Part shown: in pieces, positions 1 through 7,896 of the stretch
Layout: every line of letters starts with the position of its first letter
How positions within the stretch are numbered: the stretch's first letter is position 1
Origin: Pseudolabrys sp.
GTDB taxonomy: Bacteria > Pseudomonadota > Alphaproteobacteria > Rhizobiales > Xanthobacteraceae
Assembly: GCA_019246455.1 (NCBI GenBank)
Contig: JAFAQJ010000023.1
Coordinates: 1-11,341 of the forward strand
Direction of reading: 5' to 3'
Length of the DNA: 11,341 bases
Notes under the pieces: generated by a model
The model's input: the letters and a program-made list of their open reading frames with translations, nothing else
The model's database searches: none
Told to the model about the DNA's origin: nothing
Translations under genes and position numbers: made by a program

Positions 1-1013
1 TCGAGAAAGGCAAACAGCTTGCGACCTTCGCCGCGTTGCGCGACGACGGCACGACAGCCGCGGGCTGCTGGATCTACACCGGCTGCTATACCGAAGCCGG
101 CAACATGATGGCGCGCCGCGACAACAGCGACCCGGCGGGCCTTGGCACCTTCGGCAAGTGGGCGTTCTCATGGCCCGCCAACCGGCGCATTCTTTACAAC
201 CGCGCCTCGGCGGACATGACCGGTAAGCCATGGGATTCGAGCCGCAAGCTTATGGAGTGGGATGGGTCGAAATGGACCGGCGATGACGTGCCGGACATCG
301 GACCAACAATGAAGCCCGACGTCGTAGGCCCCTTCATCATGAACCCGGAAGGCACGGCGCGGCTGTTCACGCGCGCGCTCATGCGCGACGGGCCGTTCCC
401 GACGCACTATGAGCCGTTCGAGTCGCCGATTGCCAATCCGATTGCACCTAAGGTGCGGGGCAATCCGGTCGCCCGCGTGTTCCGCGGCGACATGGAGCAG
501 TTCGGTGAATCGAAGGACTTCCCGTACGCGGCGACGTCTTATCGCCTTACCGAGCACTTCCACTTCTGGACCAAGCACGCCCAGATTAACGCGTCGCTGC
601 AGCCGGAATTCTTCGTTGAGATTTCCGAGCAGCTCGCCAAGGAGAAGGGCATTAAGAATGGCGGATGGGTCCGCGTCTGGTCGAAGCGCGGCTCGGTGAA
701 AGCCAAGGCCGTGGTGACCAAGCGCATCCAGACGCTGACCTGCGACGGCAAGACGGTCCATATTGTCGGCATTCCGCTCCATTGGGGCTTCATGGGTGCC
801 GCCAAGAAGGGCTTCGGGCCCAATTCGCTGACCCCGTTCGTCGGCGACGCCAATATCGAAACGCCGGAATTCAAGGCGTTTCTCGTCGACATCGAGCCGA
901 TCGCTGGGCCTTCGGCAATCGCGCAAGGTGAGGACAGCAACCCAGAATCCGGACCGTTGGATAGGATCCTCGCCGACCTCGTCGGCGCAGACCGTCCGCG
1001 GACCGACTTCTAG
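1..1013 (+). CDS. fdoG: Formate dehydrogenase-N/O major (alpha) subunit, C-terminal part
   Basis: This is the C-terminal 336 residues of the molybdopterin-guanine-dinucleotide subunit that oxidises formate to CO2. The gene starts upstream, and the first complete codon is at position 3. The visible part covers the end of the catalytic region and the molydopterin-dinucleotide-binding beta-barrel domain. The segments YRLTEHFHFWTKHAQ, VKAKAVVTKRI, GIPLHWG and LTPFVGDAN closely follow what I recall of E. coli FdnG/FdoG, which marks it as the membrane-bound respiratory type rather than FdhF or an NAD-dependent enzyme. The Sec/Cys active-site residue and the twin-arginine signal are N-terminal and outside the window. 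In this family the enzyme faces the periplasm and passes electrons to the beta subunit. The stop is TAG, and the beta gene begins 15 bases later. Since selA, selB and selC follow in the same operon, I infer that this subunit is a selenoprotein; the window does not show that codon. Confidence 0.97.
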   Translation, partial: EKGKQLATFAALRDDGTTAAGCWIYTGCYTEAGNMMARRDNSDPAGLGTFGKWAFSWPANRRILYNRASADMTGKPWDSSRKLMEWDGSKWTGDDVPDIGPTMKPDVVGPFIMNPEGTARLFTRALMRDGPFPTHYEPFESPIANPIAPKVRGNPVARVFRGDMEQFGESKDFPYAATSYRLTEHFHFWTKHAQINASLQPEFFVEISEQLAKEKGIKNGGWVRVWSKRGSVKAKAVVTKRIQTLTCDGKTVHIVGIPLHWGFMGAAKKGFGPNSLTPFVGDANIETPEFKAFLVDIEPIAGPSAIAQGEDSNPESGPLDRILADLVGADRPRTDF

Positions 1014-1016
1014 AGC

Positions 1017-1024
1017 GGGGAGGA
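1017..1024 (+). promoter_or_regulatory. Ribosome binding site of fdoH
   Basis: The sequence GGGGAGGA lies just after the fdoG stop and a few bases before the ATG at 1029. It is a strong Shine-Dalgarno match and fixes the fdoH start. Confidence 0.8.
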
Positions 1025-1028
1025 AGTC

Positions 1029-1976
1029 ATGGCTGGTTTCAACTTCGAACTTCCGAACCCCAACACGAGGGATCCCAAGTCGGATCTCGGACCGGGCGAC
1101 TATGTGCGCCGCTCGGCCTCCTCGGTGCCCGCGCCGTCGCGTCAGCTGACGCCTGTCGCTAAGCTGATCGACGTCTCGAAATGCATCGGCTGCAAGGCGT
1201 GTCAGGCCGCGTGTCTCGAGTGGAACGACATGCGCGATCGCGTTGCGATCAACCGTGGCGTCTACGACAATCCGCAGGACCTGACGCCGCAGATGTTCAC
1301 GCTGATGCGGTTCACCGAGTGGGTCAATCCGGAGACGCAGAACCTCGAGTGGCTGATCCGCAAGGACGGCTGCATGCATTGCGAGGATCCGGGCTGCCTC
1401 AAGGCCTGCCCGGCGCCCGGAGCGATCGTGCAGTACTCGAACGGCATCGTCGACTTCGTGCACGAGAACTGCATCGGCTGCGGTTATTGCGTGAAAGGTT
1501 GCCCGTTCAACATTCCGCGCATCTCTAAGGTCGATAACAAGGCCTACAAGTGCACCTTGTGTTCCGACCGCGTCGCTGTCGGCCAGGGCCCGGCTTGCGC
1601 CAAAGCCTGCCCGACCCATGCGATCGTCTTCGGCACCAAGGAAGAGATGAAGAAGCATGCCGAGGGCCGCATCAAGGATCTGCAGTCCCGCGGCTACAAG
1701 AATGCCGGCCTCTACGATCCGCCCGGGGTTGGCGGCACGCACGTGATGTACGTACTGCATCACGCCGACCAGCCGCAGATCTACGCCGGGCTGCCGGGCA
1801 ATCCGAAAATCAGTCCACTGGTCGATCTCTGGAAAGGCGCGACCAAATATGTCGGCCTTGCCGTGATCGGCCTGTTTGCCGCGATCGGCGTCGTGCATCA
1901 CATCGTCGAGGGCCCGAACCGGGTCAGCGATGAGGATGAGGCGAATGCCGAACGTCTTGCCGGAGGCCGCCGATGA
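1029..1976 (+). CDS. fdoH: Formate dehydrogenase iron-sulfur (beta) subunit
   Basis: This 315-residue protein carries electrons from the molybdenum subunit to the membrane cytochrome. Four ferredoxin-like cysteine groups are visible: C52/C55/C58/C62, C115/C118/C123/C127, C148/C151/C154/C158, and C175/C178/C190/C194. That is the full set expected for four [4Fe-4S] clusters in FdnH/FdoH. A single hydrophobic helix at about residues 272-292 ([20 protein letters not shown]) is the family's C-terminal membrane anchor, followed by a charged tail. The length is slightly above the roughly 290-300 residues usual for the E. coli proteins. There is no separate signal peptide, consistent with export as a complex with the alpha subunit. 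Its stop overlaps the start of the gamma gene (ATGA), so the two are probably translationally coupled. Also called fdnH or fdxH. Confidence 0.97.
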   Translation: MAGFNFELPNPNTRDPKSDLGPGDYVRRSASSVPAPSRQLTPVAKLIDVSKCIGCKACQAACLEWNDMRDRVAINRGVYDNPQDLTPQMFTLMRFTEWVNPETQNLEWLIRKDGCMHCEDPGCLKACPAPGAIVQYSNGIVDFVHENCIGCGYCVKGCPFNIPRISKVDNKAYKCTLCSDRVAVGQGPACAKACPTHAIVFGTKEEMKKHAEGRIKDLQSRGYKNAGLYDPPGVGGTHVMYVLHHADQPQIYAGLPGNPKISPLVDLWKGATKYVGLAVIGLFAAIGVVHHIVEGPNRVSDEDEANAERLAGGRR

Positions 1977-2644
1977 CAGCGTATGACGTCGAGAAGGGTG
2001 ACAGCGTCCACCCCGGCAAACCGGTCACCGTCGATCGCTACACGGGTGGCGCGCGTATCAATCACTGGATCACGGCAACATCGCTGGTGTTGCTGGCGAT
2101 CTCCGGTCTCGCCCTGTTTCATCCGAGCATGTACTTCCTGACCGGCTTGTTCGGCGGCGGGCAGGCGACGCGGGCGATCCATCCGTGGATCGGGGTGATC
2201 CTGTTCTTCAGCTTCTTCGGCCTGTTCTTCCGCTTCTGGCGCGCCAATCTGTGGGCCGCGGAAGACGGGACCTGGATGGCGCGCCTGGCCGATGTGCTGA
2301 CCGCTCGCGAGGAGCGGCTGCCCGAAGTCGGCAAATACAATGCCGGTCAAAAGGTCGTGTTCTGGGGGATGTCAATTTTGATCGTCGTGCTGATTTCAAG
2401 TGGTCTTGTGATCTGGGACCAGTACTTCTATCCGCTGACCAGCATCGAACAGAAACGGGTTGCCGTGGTGATTCATGCGGCGGCTGCAGTCACGATCATC
2501 TGCGTTTGGATCGTCCACGTTTATGCGGCGATCTGGGTGCGCGGCACGATCGGGGCGATGACAAAAGGCCGGGTCACCGGGGGCTGGGCTTGGCGGCATC
2601 ATCGCCGGTGGCTAAAAGAATTGGTTAGCGGTAAAAAGGCGTGA
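1973..2644 (+). CDS. fdoI: Formate dehydrogenase cytochrome b556 (gamma) subunit
   Basis: This 223-residue integral membrane protein takes electrons from the beta subunit and passes them through two haem b groups to quinone. Four hydrophobic segments are visible, at about residues 33-50, 70-88, 127-147 and 165-187. The histidines H31, H70, H168 and H182 are spaced exactly like the haem ligands of E. coli FdnI (H18, H57, H155, H169), so both haem sites look intact. The N-terminal segment before the first helix is about 13 residues longer than in FdnI, judged from that spacing. The gene begins within the stop of fdoH and closes the structural part of the operon. The order alpha-beta-gamma followed by fdhE matches E. 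coli fdoGHI-fdhE. Confidence 0.96.
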   Translation: MTAYDVEKGDSVHPGKPVTVDRYTGGARINHWITATSLVLLAISGLALFHPSMYFLTGLFGGGQATRAIHPWIGVILFFSFFGLFFRFWRANLWAAEDGTWMARLADVLTAREERLPEVGKYNAGQKVVFWGMSILIVVLISSGLVIWDQYFYPLTSIEQKRVAVVIHAAAAVTIICVWIVHVYAAIWVRGTIGAMTKGRVTGGWAWRHHRRWLKELVSGKKA

Positions 2645-2661
2645 AGCCGTAACAACCGGAC

Positions 2662-2688
2662 GGCGCGGCGGCCCTTCGGCCGGGCGCC
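2662..2688 (+). other. GC-rich intercistronic hairpin between fdoI and fdhE
   Basis: GGCGC (2662-2666) pairs with GCGCC (2684-2688) and CGGCC (2669-2673) pairs with GGCCG (2678-2682), with a CTTC loop and a small internal loop. It lies in the only sizeable gap of the operon (2645-2737, 93 bases). No T-run follows, so it is not a canonical intrinsic terminator. It may instead stabilise the 3' end of the structural-gene mRNA or reduce expression of the downstream maturation genes. The structure is visible; the role is inferred. Confidence 0.5.
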
Positions 2689-2724
2689 ACATACCGGGGT
2701 GTTCACGTGGCCCGTGCGGTTCGT

Positions 2725-2731
2725 GAGGTGA
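2725..2731 (+). promoter_or_regulatory. Ribosome binding site of fdhE
   Basis: GAGGTGA lies six bases before the ATG at 2738. It supports that start and shows that fdhE has its own initiation signal rather than coupling to fdoI. Confidence 0.7.
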
Positions 2732-2737
2732 GTTGTC

Positions 2738-3655
2738 ATGAGTGATGCCGGAGCACCCCGGCCCGATCCGACGATGATCGGTAACGTCGCGGCCCCGCCT
2801 TTCGCGCGGCTGCCCGACCCGAAAACAATATTCGAGATACGCGCGGCGCGCTTCCGAACTCTGGCGCAGGGACACGGGCTCGGGCCCTATCTCAATTTTA
2901 TCGGTGCGCTGTGCGACTGCCAGCATCGGGTTCAGCCCGGTTTACCCGATCCTGACATGCCGGATGCTGGGAGTCGCGCCCGCGCGCATGAGCACAAAAT
3001 GCCGCCGCTCGACCGCGGCCGTTTCACCGCGGATGCCGCGCTCGACGCGGCGCTTGACCGGCTGTTTTCGCTGGCAGCCGAGGTCGAAATGCCCGACAGC
3101 GCCCGCGCCGCGCTCGGTCGCGCGCGGGCTGCCGATGCCGCGGGCCGTGACACGATGCTGCGCAATGTGCTGGCGGATTCTGTGCCGGTCGAAGCTCTGG
3201 CCGACCACGTTTACATCGCGGCGGCGTTGCAGGTGCATTTCGCACGGATGGCATCCCGGCTTGATGCGGATGCGCTCGTTCCGATCGACGATGGCGTATG
3301 CCCGAGCTGTGGCGGCGCCCCGGTATCGTCGGCGATTGTCGGCTGGCACGGCGCGACCGGGACGCGCTTCTGTTCTTGTTCGTTGTGCGCCACGCAGTGG
3401 CATGTCGTGCGCATCAAATGCGTGCTGTGCGGCTCGACGGGCGGCATCGCCTACCAGGAGGCCGACGGCGTCTCCCCTAACGTCAAGGCGGAAACCTGCG
3501 AGAAGTGCCACGGCTATCTGAAGATCCTGCAGCAGCACAAGGACCCCGCGCTCGATTTCGTTGCCGACGATGTCGCTTCGCTCGGTCTCGATTTGCTGTT
3601 GCGCGAAAGCGGCTACCGGCGCGGCGGCGTCGATCCATTCCTGCTCGGCTATTGA
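2738..3655 (+). CDS. fdhE: Formate dehydrogenase accessory protein FdhE
   Basis: This 305-residue cytoplasmic protein is needed for maturation of respiratory formate dehydrogenases. E. coli FdhE is a rubredoxin-like iron protein that binds the catalytic subunit. The second half carries the family's cysteine pairs: C188/C191 (CPSC), a C212/C214/C217 cluster (CSCSLC), C228/C231 (CVLC) and C254/C257 (CEKC). The N-terminal half is helical and alanine-rich, with PFARLPDPKTIFEIRAARF near the start, typical of FdhE. The length is close to the roughly 309 residues of the E. coli protein. The gene directly follows the structural genes, as in E. coli, and is followed eight bases later by selA. No fdhD, the other dedicated sulfur-transfer factor, is present in the window. 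Confidence 0.95.
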   Translation: MSDAGAPRPDPTMIGNVAAPPFARLPDPKTIFEIRAARFRTLAQGHGLGPYLNFIGALCDCQHRVQPGLPDPDMPDAGSRARAHEHKMPPLDRGRFTADAALDAALDRLFSLAAEVEMPDSARAALGRARAADAAGRDTMLRNVLADSVPVEALADHVYIAAALQVHFARMASRLDADALVPIDDGVCPSCGGAPVSSAIVGWHGATGTRFCSCSLCATQWHVVRIKCVLCGSTGGIAYQEADGVSPNVKAETCEKCHGYLKILQQHKDPALDFVADDVASLGLDLLLRESGYRRGGVDPFLLGY

Positions 3656-3663
3656 GGGCGGCG

Positions 3664-5070
3664 ATGGACCAGCCGGCCAAAACCAGCCTGCGCAAGCTGC
3701 CCTCGGTCGACGAGGTGACACGCGCGGCTGGCGCTGCGGTGTTGCTCGAACAGTACGGGCGGCAGGCTTTGGTGGCCGCCGTGCGCGACGTACTGGCTGC
3801 GGCCCGCACGACGGAATCGACGCCGGCGATCGACGCGATCCTGCACGAGGCGGACGCCCGGCTTGCTGCGAAATCGCGCTCTAAGCTCAAGCCGGTGTTC
3901 AATCTCACCGGCACGGTGGTGCACACCAATCTTGGCCGCGCTTTGGTCGCCGAGGCCGCGATCGAAGCGGCTACCGCGGCGATGCGCAATGCGGTCGCGC
4001 TCGAATTCGATCTGGGTGAGGGCCATCGCGGCGATCGCGATGACCTGATCCGCGATCTGCTGTGCGAATTGACCGGCGCGGAAGACGCGACCGTGGTCAA
4101 CAACAATGCGGCGGCGGTGCTGCTCGTCCTCAACACGCTGGCGAAGGGCAAACAAGCGATCGTGTCGCGCGGCGAACTGATTGAGATCGGCGGGGCGTTC
4201 CGCATGCCCGAGATCATGAGCCGCGCCGGCGCGAAGTTGGTCGAGATCGGGACCACCAACCGGACGCACAAGAAGGATTATGCCGGCGCAATCGGCCCCA
4301 AGACCGGCCTGATTCTGAAAGTGCATACGTCGAATTACCGCATCGAGGGCTTCACCAAGGAGGTCGGGGCGCGCGAGCTCACCGCACTGGCGCGAGAGAA
4401 AAAAGTGTCGTTGGTCAACGATCTTGGCTCGGGCACGTTGATCGATCTGTCGCGCTACGGCCTGACGCACGAGCCGACCGTGAAGGAAGCGATTGCAGAA
4501 GGCGCCGATCTCGTCACCTTCTCCGGCGACAAATTGCTCGGTGGCCCGCAGGCCGGCTTCATCGTCGGCCGCAAGGATCTGATCGCGCTCGTCAAGAAGA
4601 ACCCGATGAAGCGCGCGCTGCGCATCGACAAGATCAGGCTCGCCGCGCTCGAGGCAACGCTCCAGCTTTATCGCGACCCCGGCCGGCTCGCGCAGAAAAT
4701 GCCGACGCTGAGGCTCCTAGCGCGCCCCCAGAAGGACATCGAGGCTACAGCGCGACGGCTGCTGTCCGATGTCGCAGCGAAGCTTGGCGATGCGTTCGCG
4801 GTGGCAGTTGTCCCTTGTGACAGCCAGATCGGTTCCGGGGCGCTGCCGATGGAGAAGGTTGCGAGCGCCGGCCTCGCAATCAGGCCGCGCACGGTGAAGG
4901 GCGCGGGACGTGTTTTAACTTCGCTTTCGAATGCCATGCGTCGCCTGCCGACCCCTGTGGTGGGCCGCATCGAGGACAATGCGCTGGTCCTCGATCTGCG
5001 TTGCCTCGAAGACGAAGCCGCCTTCTTGGCCAACCTGGCGGCACTGGATCTGCGTCATGCGCTGGATTGA
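3664..5070 (+). CDS. selA: L-seryl-tRNA(Sec) selenium transferase SelA
   Basis: This 468-residue PLP enzyme converts Ser-tRNA(Sec) to Sec-tRNA(Sec) using selenophosphate. Typical SelA features are VFNLTGTVVHTNLGRAL near residue 80, VNNNAAAVLL, RGELIEIGGAFR, VHTSNYRIEGFT, and SGDKLLGGPQAG, in which K290 is the expected PLP Schiff-base lysine. The length matches the E. coli enzyme (463 residues). The frame is open 53 codons further upstream, but that part overlaps fdhE in another frame and looks like arginine-rich out-of-frame translation. The ATG at 3664 has GAGGG (3654-3658) five bases ahead and begins eight bases after fdhE, so it is the preferred start. The 3' end overlaps the next gene by 14 bases. 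selD (selenophosphate synthetase) is not in the window. Confidence 0.97.
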   Translation: MDQPAKTSLRKLPSVDEVTRAAGAAVLLEQYGRQALVAAVRDVLAAARTTESTPAIDAILHEADARLAAKSRSKLKPVFNLTGTVVHTNLGRALVAEAAIEAATAAMRNAVALEFDLGEGHRGDRDDLIRDLLCELTGAEDATVVNNNAAAVLLVLNTLAKGKQAIVSRGELIEIGGAFRMPEIMSRAGAKLVEIGTTNRTHKKDYAGAIGPKTGLILKVHTSNYRIEGFTKEVGARELTALAREKKVSLVNDLGSGTLIDLSRYGLTHEPTVKEAIAEGADLVTFSGDKLLGGPQAGFIVGRKDLIALVKKNPMKRALRIDKIRLAALEATLQLYRDPGRLAQKMPTLRLLARPQKDIEATARRLLSDVAAKLGDAFAVAVVPCDSQIGSGALPMEKVASAGLAIRPRTVKGAGRVLTSLSNAMRRLPTPVVGRIEDNALVLDLRCLEDEAAFLANLAALDLRHALD

Positions 5071-5848
5071 GGCGCTCGCGCGCAAAAAGCCGCAGCACGG
5101 CGACGTGTCCGCGCAGATGGCGGCGGCATACGATGCTTCCGCACGTGGCGATTACGCGCGCGCTCTCGAGTTGTGGGCGCCGCTCGCGCATACCGGCGTC
5201 GCGCGGGCGCAGAGCAATATCGGCGCTTGCTTTTCCGAAGGGTTGGGTGTCGAGCGCGATCTGGCGCTCGCGGTGAAGTGGCTGACGCTCGCCGCCGGAG
5301 GCGGCGATCCGGTGGGGCGGCGCAATCTTGCCGCGCTGCATTTCAAGGGCGAGGGCGTCGAGCAAAGCTTCGAGCATGCGCTCGCGCTTTATCGCGCGGC
5401 GGCAGAGCAGGGCGATGCGCCGGCGCAAGACATGCTGAGCTGGATGTTACTTGAAGGCGAAGTCGCCGATCCCGACTACCTCGAGGCCAGGCGCTGGGCC
5501 GAAGCCGCCGCGGCGCAAGATCAGGCGCCGTCGATGACGCGGCTCGGCATGATCTTCCACAACGCGCTCGGCGTCGAGCGCGACCCGGCGCAAGCGGTGC
5601 TGTGGTGGCGGCGCGGCGCCGAACGCGGCGATGCCGATGGCCAGGCGATGCTCGGCGCCGCCTATCACCTTGGCGCCGGCGTCGCGCGCGATCCAGTCGA
5701 AGCCATGGCGTGGCTCCTGCGTGCACGGGCCGGCGGCAGCGCGCTGGCGCGGCAATTCTTCGAGGCCGCGCGTGCCGCGCTGACACTGGAGCAGATAACC
5801 GAAGCCGAGCGCCGCGCCGCGCAACCTTTGCCGGAGCCGGCCTCATGA
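5057..5848 (+). CDS. Sel1-like/TPR repeat protein between selA and selB
   Basis: This 263-residue soluble protein is built mostly of Sel1-like repeats, a variant TPR that forms an alpha-helical scaffold for protein binding. About five repeats are visible, at roughly residues 49-84, 85-121, 122-156, 157-192 and 193-228, each with a glycine-rich turn such as GLGVERD, GEGVEQS, ALGVERD or GAGVARD. A weaker TPR-like unit lies near residues 20-45. No signal peptide or membrane segment is apparent. The chosen ATG lies inside the end of selA (14-base overlap), and the stop overlaps the selB ATG by four bases, so the three genes are translationally linked. An open extension upstream lies wholly inside selA and is rejected. 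The position suggests a partner of the selenocysteine machinery or of formate dehydrogenase assembly, but the repeats alone do not give a function. Sel1 repeats have no relation to selenium despite the name. Confidence 0.9.
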   Translation: MRWIEALARKKPQHGDVSAQMAAAYDASARGDYARALELWAPLAHTGVARAQSNIGACFSEGLGVERDLALAVKWLTLAAGGGDPVGRRNLAALHFKGEGVEQSFEHALALYRAAAEQGDAPAQDMLSWMLLEGEVADPDYLEARRWAEAAAAQDQAPSMTRLGMIFHNALGVERDPAQAVLWWRRGAERGDADGQAMLGAAYHLGAGVARDPVEAMAWLLRARAGGSALARQFFEAARAALTLEQITEAERRAAQPLPEPAS

Positions 5849-7896
5849 TTATCGGCACCGCAGGCCATATCGATCACGGCAAGACCTCGCTGGTGCGCGC
5901 GCTCACCGGCGTGGATACCGACCGCCTCAAGGAAGAAAAGGCCCGCGGCATTTCGATCGAGCTGGGTTTTGCCTATCTGCCGCTGCCGGATGACGGCAGC
6001 GTGCTCGGCTTTGTCGACGTGCCGGGTCACGAGAGATTCATCCACCACATGCTGGCCGGCGCAACTGGCATCGACTTTGTGCTGCTGGTGATCGCCGCCG
6101 ACGATGGCATCATGCCGCAAACGCGCGAGCATCTCGCCATCGTCGACCTGCTTGGCATCAAGCGTGGGCTGGTGGCGCTGACCAAAGCTGATCTGGTCGA
6201 TGACGCTCGGCGCGTCGAAGTTTGCAACGACGTCGCCAATGTCTTGCAGAGCACGGGGCTTGAGAGCGCAGAAATCGTTCCGGTCTCCGTCGTCACCAGC
6301 GAGGGTGTTGATGACTTGCGCGAGCGTTTGCTCGCGGTGGCGCGCGAAAGTCAGACGCGATCTTCGGAAGGCCGCTTTCGTCTCGCTATCGATCGTTCAT
6401 TCACGCTGGCGGGTGCCGGCACCATTGTCACAGGTACCGTGCTGTCGGGCGCCGTCAACGTCGAAGACCGGGTGACGATCTCGCCGTCCGGGCTTACAGC
6501 GCGCGTGCGCTCGATCCACGCGCAAAATCGCCCCGCCCAGCGAGGCCTCGCCGGCGAGCGTTGCGCCTTAAATCTCGCGGGTGACGGCATCAGCAAGGAC
6601 TCCATTGCGCGCGGTGAGATCGTGCTCGATCCCGCTTCGCACGTCCCAACCGATCGCATCGACGCCAACGTGCGAGTGCTCATGAGCGAGCCGAAGCCGA
6701 TGGCGCAGTGGATGCCGGTACGCCTGCACCAGGCGGCGGCTGAGGTCGGCGCACGCATCGTCTTGCTGGGCGATCCAGTGGCGCCTGGGACGGAGGGATT
6801 AGTGCAGCTCGTGCTCGATCAGCCGATCGCAGCTGCGGTTGGGGATCGTTTCGTTATTCGTGACACCACCGCGCAGCGCACGATCGGCGGCGGCACGTTT
6901 CTCGATTTGCGTGCCCCGGCGCGCAAGCGCCGCACGCCGGAACGTCTCGCGCAGTTGCAGGCGGTCGCCGTCGATCCGCGCAACGCGCTCGCCGCGATGC
7001 TCGATCTTTCGCCTCACTTTGTCGACTTCACGGCCTATGCGCGCGACCGTGCGTTGAGCGCCAAGCAGGCCGCGGCGATGGCCGGCGCGCTCAATCTCAT
7101 CACCGCGGGAACCGGCGATCGTATCTTCGCGCTATCGGCGCCGGTCTGGGCGAAGTTCAAGGGCGCGCTGCTCGAAACGCTGAAAAATTTCCATGCCGCG
7201 AACCCGGACCAGCCGGGCATCGGTCTCGAGAAATTGCGGATGCAGGTCGAGCCTCGGCTACCGGCGCCCGCTTTTGCCGCTTATCTCCAGGCCATTGTAA
7301 AAGCAAAAGAAATTGCCCTCGATGGGGCCTGGGTCCGGCTTACCGGCCACGAAGTGCGGCTCACGTCGGACGACGAGAAGATGTGGACGCGCATTGCCCC
7401 ACTTATCTCGGGCGGCGAGCGTTTCCGCCCGCCGCGCGTGCGCGACATCGCCACCGCTTTGAATCTGCCCGAGGCCAATGTGCGCCGCCTGTTCAAGCTG
7501 CTCGGTCGGCTCGGCAGGGTCGACGAAATCGCGCACGATCATTTTTTCCTGCGTTCGACGGTGGCCGAGATGGTTGCGATCCTGTCGAAGCTCGACGAGG
7601 CCGGGCAGTTCAGCGCCGCGCAGTTGCGCGATCAACTCGACAACGGCCGCAAAGTCGCCATCCAGATTCTGGAGTTCTTCGACCGCCACGGCGTCACATT
7701 GCGCCGCGGCGATTTGCGCCGCCTCAACAAACATCGCCTCGATCTGTTCAGGCGCAGCGAGACGACGAACATCGGTTCGGGAAGAGAAGCGTCCCCGGTG
7801 GGGCGTCCGGACTTCAAATCCGGGAGGGGCCGCGAGTCGGTCCTTGGTGGGTTCGACTCCCATTCTCTTCCGCCAAACTCCGCGAGACGCGCATGA
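5845..7896 (+). CDS. selB: Selenocysteine-specific elongation factor SelB (frame runs through selC)
   Basis: SelB is the GTPase that delivers Sec-tRNA(Sec) to UGA codons followed by a SECIS hairpin. The frame encodes 683 residues. GTPase motifs are visible: G1 GHIDHGKT (7-14), G3 DVPGH (58-62) and G4 TKAD (113-116, the SelB-type variant). EF-Tu-like domains II and III follow, then C-terminal winged-helix repeats that bind SECIS RNA; the last includes [17 protein letters not shown] and [16 protein letters not shown]. The recognisable family sequence ends near residue 635 (HRLDLF). The last 48 or so codons have no SelB character: from codon 646 the frame reads the tRNA-Sec gene, with no stop until TGA at 7894-7896. 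The ATG at 5845 has GGAG at 5833-5836 and overlaps the preceding stop. E. coli SelB has 614 residues. The true mRNA 3' end may be cut when the tRNA is processed. Confidence 0.95.
   Translation: MIIGTAGHIDHGKTSLVRALTGVDTDRLKEEKARGISIELGFAYLPLPDDGSVLGFVDVPGHERFIHHMLAGATGIDFVLLVIAADDGIMPQTREHLAIVDLLGIKRGLVALTKADLVDDARRVEVCNDVANVLQSTGLESAEIVPVSVVTSEGVDDLRERLLAVARESQTRSSEGRFRLAIDRSFTLAGAGTIVTGTVLSGAVNVEDRVTISPSGLTARVRSIHAQNRPAQRGLAGERCALNLAGDGISKDSIARGEIVLDPASHVPTDRIDANVRVLMSEPKPMAQWMPVRLHQAAAEVGARIVLLGDPVAPGTEGLVQLVLDQPIAAAVGDRFVIRDTTAQRTIGGGTFLDLRAPARKRRTPERLAQLQAVAVDPRNALAAMLDLSPHFVDFTAYARDRALSAKQAAAMAGALNLITAGTGDRIFALSAPVWAKFKGALLETLKNFHAANPDQPGIGLEKLRMQVEPRLPAPAFAAYLQAIVKAKEIALDGAWVRLTGHEVRLTSDDEKMWTRIAPLISGGERFRPPRVRDIATALNLPEANVRRLFKLLGRLGRVDEIAHDHFFLRSTVAEMVAILSKLDEAGQFSAAQLRDQLDNGRKVAIQILEFFDRHGVTLRRGDLRRLNKHRLDLFRRSETTNIGSGREASPVGRPDFKSGRGRESVLGGFDSHSLPPNSARRA
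7780..7875 (+). tRNA. selC: tRNA-Sec (anticodon UCA)
   Basis: This 96-base selenocysteine tRNA has its CCA encoded. The acceptor stem has 8 perfect pairs, GGAAGAGA with TCTCTTCC (7864-7871), followed by G and CCA. The D stem has 6 pairs (CGTCCC/GGGGCG) closing a four-base CGGT loop. The anticodon arm is CCGGA-CTTCAAA-TCCGG, with anticodon TCA at 7814-7816 reading UGA. The long variable arm pairs AGGGGCC with GGTCCTT, including wobbles. The T arm is GTGGG-TTCGACT-CCCAT, with a G-U first pair. The 8+5 acceptor/T stacking, the six-pair D stem and the long extra arm are diagnostic of bacterial tRNA-Sec. It lies wholly inside the open selB frame. No T-rich terminator or clear promoter of its own is visible, so it is probably excised from the operon transcript. 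Confidence 0.98.

Noticed and set aside
168..1901. Long open frame of 577 codons on the minus strand
   Set aside because: It is antisense to fdoG and fdoH, which are certain; it is arginine-rich with no recognisable motif, a typical GC-rich shadow frame.
2662..2688. Intrinsic terminator after fdoI
   Set aside because: The hairpin is strong but lacks a following T-run, so I list it only as a hairpin of unknown role.
2642..2737. Possible UGA read-through joining fdoI and fdhE, which share a frame
   Set aside because: A second in-frame TGA at 2729-2731 interrupts the gap, and fdhE has its own ribosome site.
3505..3663. N-terminal extension of selA by 53 codons
   Set aside because: It lies inside fdhE in another frame, is arginine-rich and unlike SelA; the ATG at 3664 has a good ribosome site.
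5602..5844. Upstream extension of selB
   Set aside because: It lies inside the Sel1-repeat gene in another frame; SelB similarity starts exactly at [14 protein letters not shown], and that ATG has GGAG ahead of it.
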